Positions 34,712 to 41,695 of a DNA stretch of 42,872 nt are shown here, piece after piece; position 1 is the first letter of the stretch, and each line of letters opens with the position of its first letter. Both the position numbers and the translations under genes were made by a program. Origin of the DNA: Candidatus Firestoneibacteriota bacterium (GTDB lineage: Bacteria; Oederibacteriota; D2-FULL-39-29); contig CAITEH010000055.1 in NCBI GenBank assembly GCA_903891415.1, positions 1-42,872 of the forward strand, in the 5' to 3' direction. Below the pieces are notes generated by a model that was given only the letters and a program-made list of their open reading frames with translations, was not told the origin of the DNA and made no database searches.

Positions 34712-36256
34712 TTAATTTAAAATAAAAGGGCCGGGAAGAAAATAATCGCCCTCCGGTATTTTCCTTTCTTTTTTCCCGTTAGACGCCGTAAAATAATAAT
34801 CATTCCGGGGTTCCTCTAAGGTTGTTTGCAGAGTATATTTAACGGGTCTTTTATAGTCCGGCTCCCTAGCACAGTCCATTTTAAAAGCTTTGCCGTTTAT
34901 TACTACCTTAATTCCGGCAGGAGGCAATCCGTTCAGGTCATAATAATACACGGAATAGCTTACGGGAGCGCCCTTTTTTCCGTTATTTACATCCACGTCT
35001 CCGGCCATCAGATAAGGCGCTGTTTCCCGGGCTTCTATTCCAAAAAACTCCGCATAGGCTCTGGCAATAAGCTCTCCGTCCTGCAGAATATCCTCATGCC
35101 TTCTGTAAACGTTCTTCTCCGTACCCGTATATTGGCCCGCAAAAATAAAATCATTGTGCGAGCTGAAAGTGATGGCATTCGGGAATACCTTAAGAAAACT
35201 GCAATTCATGTATTTTTTCGGGGCCTCCAGCGGGCCTGCTTCCTCTCTCCAGGGTATGTTGTGTTTTAATATCCCGAGTAATTCCCTTTCTTTACTCTTA
35301 TTTTCTTTTGCACAGTCTTCCGGCCTGAAATGATTCTGCGCGTAACAGCAGGAATGGAACTTAAAGCCAACATCAAATTCTACGCCTTCCTGCTTCATCT
35401 TGCTCCAAAAATCCCTCATGAGTTTTACTTCATGATACGGCGGTTCTTTGTCCCAGGCGGCCGTAACATACACAAAATTGTTATTTTCAGGATCAAGCGG
35501 GTAATTTGTACTTCCGACCGCGACCCCGTCAACAGAAAAAATAGGAAAAATATAAAATACTATTTTTTTTAGCATTTCTTCCGCTGCCGGATCTTTTGAA
35601 AGCAGGAATCTGATAACTCCTTCCACCGCCCAGGACCCGCCTGCTTCATAAGCATCTTCCCTGCCCGTAAGAAATAATTTTTTCTTTGTTTTATCAGGCA
35701 AGTTCCCGTCGGTGATCTTAAAACAGGTAAGAGGAAGCTTTTTAAATCCGGAAGCGCCTATACTTTCAATTTGCACGCGCCGGTCTGAGTTAAGTTTCTC
35801 CGCCAGCTCCGCCATTTTTGTATTTGACCAGGGCGCGCAGTAGGAAAACAGGGCTTCATCTTCACGGAAAACGTGGGTAAACTTCTGAACATAGTTGCCG
35901 GAGGCCGCACCGGGAACTTTGGAAGTAAGAGCAATATCCTTTACAATTTCAAAGCCTTTACCATCATAGGTTACCATGGCCGCGTTTTCGGCCCCCCAGA
36001 TACTGCTAATGGGACCCTTATAGATCATTTCAAATAATATATTTATTTTTTTGTTCTTGACCCCTTTTATTTTGAACGAAAACCAGCTGTCCCTGTGCCC
36101 GCTTATAGGCCCTACGTAGATCGTATCCGGCTGGATTATGGTATATTTTCCCAGATGGCCGTTTTCAAACGCGGTATCTATCGTAATATCTGAAAACAAA
36201 TTACACCCTGCAAATACAAGAAAAAGAATACCGGTCAACCCGTTTTTTCTATCCAT
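34712..36256 (-). CDS. Exported M14 carboxypeptidase-like protein with altered zinc site
   Basis: A 514-residue protein with an N-terminal hydrophobic segment ending in FAGC at 16-18, a possible lipoprotein signal. Residues 24-150 resemble the beta domain found before cytosolic-carboxypeptidase-type M14 enzymes; residues 190-420 follow the M14 core. The core pattern R-x-H-P-x-E-x-x-x-S-W appears as R199-E-D201-A-Y-E204-A-G-G-S-W, so the first zinc His is Asp while Glu204 stays. FSVDGVAVG matches the NPDGV segment, the NR substrate Arg position reads NN (259-260), and the third zinc ligand His301 is retained. It may be a modified hydrolase or a binding protein. It overlaps the MttB-like gene by 22 bases. 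Confidence 0.72.
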   Translation of the reverse strand: MDRKNGLTGILFLVFAGCNLFSDITIDTAFENGHLGKYTIIQPDTIYVGPISGHRDSWFSFKIKGVKNKKINILFEMIYKGPISSIWGAENAAMVTYDGKGFEIVKDIALTSKVPGAASGNYVQKFTHVFREDEALFSYCAPWSNTKMAELAEKLNSDRRVQIESIGASGFKKLPLTCFKITDGNLPDKTKKKLFLTGREDAYEAGGSWAVEGVIRFLLSKDPAAEEMLKKIVFYIFPIFSVDGVAVGSTNYPLDPENNNFVYVTAAWDKEPPYHEVKLMRDFWSKMKQEGVEFDVGFKFHSCCYAQNHFRPEDCAKENKSKERELLGILKHNIPWREEAGPLEAPKKYMNCSFLKVFPNAITFSSHNDFIFAGQYTGTEKNVYRRHEDILQDGELIARAYAEFFGIEARETAPYLMAGDVDVNNGKKGAPVSYSVYYYDLNGLPPAGIKVVINGKAFKMDCAREPDYKRPVKYTLQTTLEEPRNDYYFTASNGKKERKIPEGDYFLPGPFILN

Positions 36257-37650
36257 TTTTTTTCCACCTTCATTATTTTTCCTCTCTGAACTTCCGAAAG
36301 ATAATTTACTTTCTTTTTGCCTAACAGCTCCTTCACTTTGTCTTCCGCTCTTTCAAGCATTGTTTTTGAACCCGAGCTTTCCCAGGCTTCTCTTTTACAT
36401 CTGGAGACCAGCTCCGGAAAAACCAGTTCCTTCTTAAAATTTTCCAGGGTATGTTCCGTGCTTAAATAATCCCCCCCAAAACCCACCCGCTTGATCAGGT
36501 CGAGAGCAATACTGTCCCGGTTCACTTCTATCCCTCTTTTTACTCTTTTTAGCTGGCCGATGATCTCATTGTCAATAACAGCCTGCTCCAGGCTCAATGT
36601 AAGCTGTGATTCCACCTGTCCCACACCCCAGATAATATTTACTCCGTTTGCAATATGGGCAAAAGCATTTAAAGTTTTTTCAAAAGCTGACTGTTCATCA
36701 ACAACCATGGACTCGGTACTTACCCACGAGGCCGAAGGGAGCTTATAATATTCCGCCAGATTAGCCCCGGCTCCGGCTAAAAGCGCACACTCCGCGCTTC
36801 CCGAAAGCGAGATAGCACTCTTCATATCAATAACATGCGCAAACCCTAGATTATAGACACTGGGCCGGCCCTTTTCCAGCACCTGTAATATTGTTATACC
36901 GCTTAATATTTCGGCATTGGAAAGTGCTATTGCTCCCGCCAGTGTCACCGGTGCCGTTCCGCCGGCAAGCGGTTCACCGTTTACCATCATCGGTATTTTA
37001 TGGCCCGAAGATCTCAGGTATAGTTCCATGCAGGTAGGCCCCCAGTGAAGCGGGCTTACAATGCTATACCCCAGGCTGAATATGGGATTATCCGCCATTG
37101 ACTTTCCATCAAGAGCTATATTTACCATTTCCATTATTGCTTCTATGCCGTCCGGCGTGAAAATGACCGGCCTCAGGTGTTTATAGGTATTTTCCAGCAT
37201 CATCCTGAAAGCAAAAACATCCCGGGAAAAAGGCGGGCAGCCATTAACATTGGCGCCCACCGCCGCATAAACATTTTCCAGCGCATCCGTAATCCTTGTA
37301 ATATCTTCAAAGCTTTGAGAATTGATAAGCTCTCTTTTTTTCCCGTAAGCCATACACATAGCATTGGCGCCCCAGAAAAGATTTGGGCCGTCAGGGAATA
37401 TTTCAACTGTTTCTCCTTTTCTGTCGGCAAGCTTAATTTTTGCAGGGGCGCTTTCAAGCGCTTTTCTTACCATGGTTTCCGGAATAGCAACAATCCTCTT
37501 TTTTTCATCGAGGGGCCGTGCACCTGCTTCAAGCATTTTTCTGTAAACAATATCATGATCAATTTTCACGCCAAGAGCGCTTAATATTTCCATACTGCTG
37601 TTATGAATATTTTCGCAATCTTTCACTGACAATACTCTGCTGTTATACAT
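36235..37650 (-). CDS. MttB-family methyltransferase without pyrrolysine
   Basis: A 471-residue cytoplasmic TIM-barrel protein of the trimethylamine methyltransferase superfamily. The ATG at 37650 is used because GGAGG lies seven bases upstream; a TTG two codons earlier is too close to it. Family segments seen are SMEILSALGVKIDHD, LFWGANAMCMAYGKKREL, FSLGYSIVSPL, VNGEPLAGGTAPVTLAGA, and GFGGDYLSTEHTLENFKKE at the C-terminus. No in-frame TAG interrupts the gene, so it is of the non-pyrrolysine type, whose characterised members demethylate glycine betaine, carnitine or similar quaternary amines onto a corrinoid protein. No corrinoid protein or RamA-type activase is in the window. The substrate is unknown. 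Confidence 0.88.
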   Translation of the reverse strand: MYNSRVLSVKDCENIHNSSMEILSALGVKIDHDIVYRKMLEAGARPLDEKKRIVAIPETMVRKALESAPAKIKLADRKGETVEIFPDGPNLFWGANAMCMAYGKKRELINSQSFEDITRITDALENVYAAVGANVNGCPPFSRDVFAFRMMLENTYKHLRPVIFTPDGIEAIMEMVNIALDGKSMADNPIFSLGYSIVSPLHWGPTCMELYLRSSGHKIPMMVNGEPLAGGTAPVTLAGAIALSNAEILSGITILQVLEKGRPSVYNLGFAHVIDMKSAISLSGSAECALLAGAGANLAEYYKLPSASWVSTESMVVDEQSAFEKTLNAFAHIANGVNIIWGVGQVESQLTLSLEQAVIDNEIIGQLKRVKRGIEVNRDSIALDLIKRVGFGGDYLSTEHTLENFKKELVFPELVSRCKREAWESSGSKTMLERAEDKVKELLGKKKVNYLSEVQRGKIMKVEKKWIEKTG

Positions 37651-37708
37651 TTTCAAGCCTCCGTTTCATCAGCTGCCCTCTCCATTAAATATCCTTCAAC
37701 GATTTTAG

Positions 37709-37804
37709 ACCTTACGAACCTTATAAACTTTACAAACTTTATAGACTATTATCGCCCTTACATACCTTTACGGACCTTACAAACTTTATAAACCTTACTT
37801 ACTT
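37709..37804. repeat. 9-bp-unit repeat array (locus 4)
   Basis: Two runs on the plus strand: ACCTTACGA, ACCTTATAA, ACTTTACAA, ACTTTATAG (37709-37744), an irregular 19-base insert, then ACCTTTACGG (10 bases), ACCTTACAA, ACTTTATAA, ACCTTACTT (37764-37800). This is the longest same-orientation copy, and there is no inverted partner. It fills most of the 166-base gap between the M55 and MttB-like genes, both on the minus strand. Confidence 0.8.
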
Positions 37805-37816
37805 CTTTTTCCTATC

Positions 37817-38599
37817 CTACCAGGATCTCATAACTTCAATAAAGTCATTGCTCACAATGCGGGTAGTCCTGCTGTTTATTTTTTGCACGCCCATTCTTCC
37901 GTAGCGGCTGCTCACACCTTCAGTGGCTTTATGCTCAACATCCAGGATAAAGGGTGCCTTCACTTTATAGGGTTTGATGCTTTTAATCCTGGAAACCGCT
38001 TCCTTTGCTTTTTCTTTGATAAGCTCTCTGGCTTTTTCCGGTTGTAAAGATATTGCGCAAAACTGGCTTAACCCTTTTTTTACGGGCGCAGTCACAATAT
38101 TGGGAATTATCGCTTTGGCTTCCCTGCAGGCAGCTTCATCACCTGAGATCAGGACTGTCGGGACGCCGAACCAGCCGGCCATTATGGCCGTCATACCGAT
38201 CTCTCCGATATACTTCCCGTTTAATTTCATGGAATTAATGTATTGGGAGGCAAAGGTATGGTTCAAGTTCCCGTCGAGAGTTCCTGCCATTGAATGGTTC
38301 CCGATCAAAAACATCGCGTTGAATGTTTTATCAAGGCCCGCGGGATAATGCCATTCACCGGAGATAAGTTTCGCGGCAGGATTAAGTATATCTATTTTAA
38401 TTGAAGTACTCCCTCCGTGCCCGGCAAGCACCTGAATTTCGCCGGCTCCCGCTTCCAGAGCGCCTTCTATCGCGGCATTAATTTCTTTTGTAAGGAATTC
38501 CCCGGCCTTCTCATAGTATTTAGCCCCCGGACTGGCAAAATTAACCGAGTCAACCACGCCTGCAACGCCCTCCATATCAGTAAGTATGTATATTTTCAT
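37817..38599 (-). CDS. M55-family D-aminopeptidase (DppA-like)
   Basis: A 260-residue cytoplasmic zinc peptidase. It begins MKIYILTDMEGVAGV with Asp8 and Glu10 as metal ligands, and continues with His61 in LAGHGGS, His102 in IGNHSMAGT, His114 in LNHTF and Glu133 in IGEIGMTA, which match the ligand and catalytic positions of Bacillus subtilis DppA. Characterised members cleave D-Ala-D-Ala or other D-amino-acid peptides, so it may process peptidoglycan-like or D-residue-containing peptides. GGAGG seven bases before the ATG supports the start. It lies 15 bases after a sugar isomerase-like gene. Family assignment is confident; the natural peptide is unknown. Confidence 0.92.
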   Translation of the reverse strand: MKIYILTDMEGVAGVVDSVNFASPGAKYYEKAGEFLTKEINAAIEGALEAGAGEIQVLAGHGGSTSIKIDILNPAAKLISGEWHYPAGLDKTFNAMFLIGNHSMAGTLDGNLNHTFASQYINSMKLNGKYIGEIGMTAIMAGWFGVPTVLISGDEAACREAKAIIPNIVTAPVKKGLSQFCAISLQPEKARELIKEKAKEAVSRIKSIKPYKVKAPFILDVEHKATEGVSSRYGRMGVQKINSRTTRIVSNDFIEVMRSW

Positions 38600-38614
38600 A
38601 AATTACCTCCAGTT

Positions 38615-39439
38615 TTATTTTGTTTTTTCCGTAAGTTCCTTTATATATTTAATAAAATATGGCAGAGCCGTTTCCGGCCCCGGTATTTCAGGATTCCATA
38701 TCTTCTCCCATTTAAAGGATATCCAGCCTTTAAAACTATCCCCGCCAAGCCCGGCATATACTTTCTTGAAATCTATATCCCCCTCTCCCGGCAGCGAGTT
38801 TTTATGCCCGTCTTTGAATTCTTCCCCGTGGACAAGGTCCGCTATGTACAATTGCGGGAGGCTGTCTTTTAAAAAAGAAATGACGTCATCAAAGTTCTCT
38901 TTCATGCAGAAAGCATTTGCGGGACAAAGCACCAGGTTTAAACGCGGCTCTTTAACCAGTTTCATAATATTAAAAATATCATGTATCCCCACCCCGCCTG
39001 TATGATTCTGGATAATTATTGAAGTTGCCGACCTGTCTTTTCTAAGAATTCCCGCAAGGACTTCCGCGGCATGTCCTATAAATCCTTCGTGATCATTAGT
39101 GCTATCAGGATTTCCAAGGAATATCCTGACAAGTTTTGTTCCGAGTTGCGTTCCTATGTCCAGATTCTTTAATACTGATCTTTCCATTTTGTCCCACGAA
39201 ACCGGGTCGGCTGTTACCTGAGCATTGTATGCCAGCAGCGAAGAGGAGACTATTCCTTCCTCCTTGAATATTTTTTTTAGTTCCTTTATCTCCGCACTGG
39301 TCGAGTTTTCCTTCAATTCCCCAAGATGATCTGAAATACGCAGATCTACGCCCTGGAATCCGTTTGCGCGCGCTTGTTGAATGGCTGTCTTGCCGTCCCA
39401 ATCCGGCGAAGCCATGGTAGTGTAGCTAAATTTATGCAT
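38615..39439 (-). CDS. Xylose isomerase-like TIM-barrel (sugar phosphate isomerase/epimerase family)
   Basis: A 274-residue cytoplasmic protein of the AP-endonuclease-2/xylose isomerase-like barrel family. The ATG at 39439 is preferred because GGAGG lies five bases before it and the family N-terminus (FSYTTMASPDWDGKTAIQQA) begins there; an earlier in-frame ATG at 39469 would read through this ribosome site. Conserved features are GFQGVDLR, the IIIQNHTGG strand, the LVLCPANAF strand, YIADLVHGEEF, and the closing GWISFKWEKIWNP with the metal Glu. Members isomerise or epimerise keto sugars such as inosose or tagatose-type substrates. Context makes processing of a released sugar likely. Confidence 0.85.
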   Translation of the reverse strand: MHKFSYTTMASPDWDGKTAIQQARANGFQGVDLRISDHLGELKENSTSAEIKELKKIFKEEGIVSSSLLAYNAQVTADPVSWDKMERSVLKNLDIGTQLGTKLVRIFLGNPDSTNDHEGFIGHAAEVLAGILRKDRSATSIIIQNHTGGVGIHDIFNIMKLVKEPRLNLVLCPANAFCMKENFDDVISFLKDSLPQLYIADLVHGEEFKDGHKNSLPGEGDIDFKKVYAGLGGDSFKGWISFKWEKIWNPEIPGPETALPYFIKYIKELTEKTK

Positions 39440-39477
39440 CAACTCCTCCAGCACTCCTATTTTTAGCACGCTGCAAT

Positions 39478-40707
39478 TTAGTTTTCTATGACTTTAATTA
39501 ACCCGTTAAAGAATATCTCGTGAGCATCTCCGTTCGGATGATTGATACAGCTGTCAAGCAGTTTCATGTAAGGAATACCTCTTTTTTCCAAATTTGTCCA
39601 CGCCTGAAAACTATCCACAACACATACATTCAGTTCTTTGCCCAGCCCGCGGACGCAATCGGCATATTTATCCAGATTCCCTTTTGTAGCCTCCCAGCCA
39701 AGGTTTTTCATGCTGGTAGTCATAAGAATAACATCCGCGCCCGTTTTTGTTCTTATTTTGCCGACCATCTCCGTTAAATTTTTCTTATACTCAGCCACAG
39801 GAACATCGTTGCTGTCACCCCGGGCATTTTCATCATTTACACCGAACATTATTATGACCAGATCGGGTTTAAGGTCAAGAACCGCGGCATCCAGCCGCTT
39901 TAAGGCCCCTCTGGTAGTATCCCCGCCTACCCCGGAATTGATAACCTGCACCTTATCCCTGTATTTTTCTTTAAAATAATCGGTTAACCTTCCCACATAC
40001 CAATCAGCGTCTTTTCCCGCGGTAATACTGTCTCCAAAACACACGACTTTTGCGCTTGCTCCGTCTTTTAATATCTTTTTGAATTTTACAACATTTTCGG
40101 CACCAATAACGGGGGTTTCCGCAGTAACATTTTTATCTATCATTAAAATATTTTTATCAGAAAGTTCCAAAGTTGACTGTCCCAGGTAAACAGCAAAAAG
40201 CGGTACCGCCCCCTTATCCGCTTCCGGTGTTTCCGGCCTGGTGCGGTGTTCTTCGCCTTTTTTTACAATTACTTTTCCGTCCGCGGAAACTTCAACAAGA
40301 TCCACGCGTGAAAGGGTATATTTATAATCTATATTAAATACCTTACCTGCGGGCATTTTCGTGGTTTTCGTCTTGCCCACAGTTCCCCAGTTATAATTAA
40401 CGGTATAATCGTCATTTTCCTTGAAGATTTCCCCCTCATAGCTGATCTTTACTGACCCGGGGATAGCGGTTCTAAATACCCAGGCGGCTTTGCCCAGATA
40501 AACACCGCTATTCCAGGCAGGTTTTGCTTCGGATATTTTAGATTTTTGTCCGGTGGCTGTAAAAACTTTCAGGGGCTCAATTGTCAGTTCCACCTTTCTA
40601 TCAGGGAGTTCCAGTTTCATTCCTTTTTTTACAATAACTTTTTCCGCGCAAACAACAAGCCCGCTCAGCATTAAAAATACCCCCAAAGTATAACTTATAA
40701 ATTTCAT
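39478..40707 (-). CDS. Secreted SGNH-type hydrolase (GDSL esterase)
   Basis: A 409-residue exported protein with a signal peptide at about 1-21. Residues 25-205 form an all-beta N-terminal region with no recognised family, containing FTATGQ and WGTVGKTKTTKMPAGKVF. Residues 215-409 are an SGNH hydrolase: Ser227 in VCFGDSITAG (block I), SGVGGDTTRG (block II, Gly), MFGVNDENA (block III, Asn291), and Asp385 with His390 in LLDSCINHPNGDAH (block V). Enzymes of this type remove acetyl or other acyl groups from polysaccharides. It is upstream of the isomerase by 38 bases. A carbohydrate deacetylase role fits the block but is inferred. Confidence 0.85.
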   Translation of the reverse strand: MKFISYTLGVFLMLSGLVVCAEKVIVKKGMKLELPDRKVELTIEPLKVFTATGQKSKISEAKPAWNSGVYLGKAAWVFRTAIPGSVKISYEGEIFKENDDYTVNYNWGTVGKTKTTKMPAGKVFNIDYKYTLSRVDLVEVSADGKVIVKKGEEHRTRPETPEADKGAVPLFAVYLGQSTLELSDKNILMIDKNVTAETPVIGAENVVKFKKILKDGASAKVVCFGDSITAGKDADWYVGRLTDYFKEKYRDKVQVINSGVGGDTTRGALKRLDAAVLDLKPDLVIIMFGVNDENARGDSNDVPVAEYKKNLTEMVGKIRTKTGADVILMTTSMKNLGWEATKGNLDKYADCVRGLGKELNVCVVDSFQAWTNLEKRGIPYMKLLDSCINHPNGDAHEIFFNGLIKVIEN

Positions 40708-40757
40708 AGAATTTTCTCCTTTTTCCGTACTAAGTATGAAAGCACCTTAAAATTCTC

Positions 40758-41588
40758 TCAGAGCGACCAGACCTTCTTGCTCTTCCAGGGTTTCTTCTTC
40801 ATAACCTGCGCGACTTCTTTCTGATATTGCCCCAGATACTTCGGGAAATCACCGGCCCGGGCGACCGCCTTTTTCATTACTTTTATTATTCTATCGGCAT
40901 CGGAATATTTCATTCCTTTATTGATACCGGTATGCTGGTGGTCGGCCTTAAAAATCCAGGGGACCTGCGATGCGCCGCCGAATTTTCTCAACTTCCGGAT
41001 AACTTTAAAAGGATATTCTATGTTTTTTTGAACATTTTGTACGGGATTATAGACACCTTCCAGGCCAAGAAGTTTAAGGCAACCCAACAGATAAAGATCC
41101 TCCCGCCAGGCAAAACCAAACTCCTCTTTCATCAGGTCTTCGGGCATTACCACGGGTATGCAATTAAGATGCGCCATAATAGTTCCGGTCTCTTCAAAAA
41201 TTGACCAGGTCACCGGTTTGATAATAGCATCCAGCGGGCCGTGTTCACCGGAGATGGCGATGCGTTTGAAGCCGGCCTTTAATAATCCGAGCGCCACCGC
41301 TTTTATATAGGCCTGTGTAGCCTCAGGCGAGATAGTTACGGTCCCCGGCCAGGGTGCGGACGCTCCGGGATAAGTGTAATGAATAGGCGGCGCAACAAGA
41401 CATTTCCATTTTTCAGCGAGCAGGTAAACCGAAGCCAGATCCAGAAAGGTGTCGCAAGCCAGGGGTATTCTGGGCCCGTGCATCTCGAAACAGCCGACCG
41501 GGAGGATGACCATATCGTTTTTCTTTAGATATTTCGCAACATCTTTAGAGCTCATAAGATCCATTCTAACGCTTTGAAAAGGAATCAT
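40758..41588 (-). CDS. Creatininase-family amidohydrolase
   Basis: A 276-residue cytoplasmic protein of the creatininase superfamily. The N-terminal metal motif LPVGCFEMHGPRIPLACDT holds Glu35, His37 and Asp46 in the usual spacing. The second metal region, normally GGHGGN, is SGEHGP here with His116, a variation worth noting. A strong AAGGAGGG site precedes the ATG. Characterised relatives hydrolyse creatinine, a formamide in riboflavin or F420 biosynthesis, or peptides in mycofactocin maturation, so amide hydrolysis is likely but the substrate is not known. It lies between the alpha-L-rhamnosidase-like gene (107-base gap) and the SGNH gene (50-base gap). Confidence 0.83.
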   Translation of the reverse strand: MIPFQSVRMDLMSSKDVAKYLKKNDMVILPVGCFEMHGPRIPLACDTFLDLASVYLLAEKWKCLVAPPIHYTYPGASAPWPGTVTISPEATQAYIKAVALGLLKAGFKRIAISGEHGPLDAIIKPVTWSIFEETGTIMAHLNCIPVVMPEDLMKEEFGFAWREDLYLLGCLKLLGLEGVYNPVQNVQKNIEYPFKVIRKLRKFGGASQVPWIFKADHQHTGINKGMKYSDADRIIKVMKKAVARAGDFPKYLGQYQKEVAQVMKKKPWKSKKVWSL

Positions 41589-41695
41589 AGACCCTCCTTA
41601 ATTAATTACTTCCGCCACAAATCATTGGCGGACTGTCTCGTCTAAAAACAGGCTCTCAGGATTGTTTTCATTTAATAAGTGAATGGTTCATGGTT

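Noticed and set aside
36235-37650. Pyrrolysine-containing trimethylamine methyltransferase
   Set aside because: The frame is continuous with no internal TAG.
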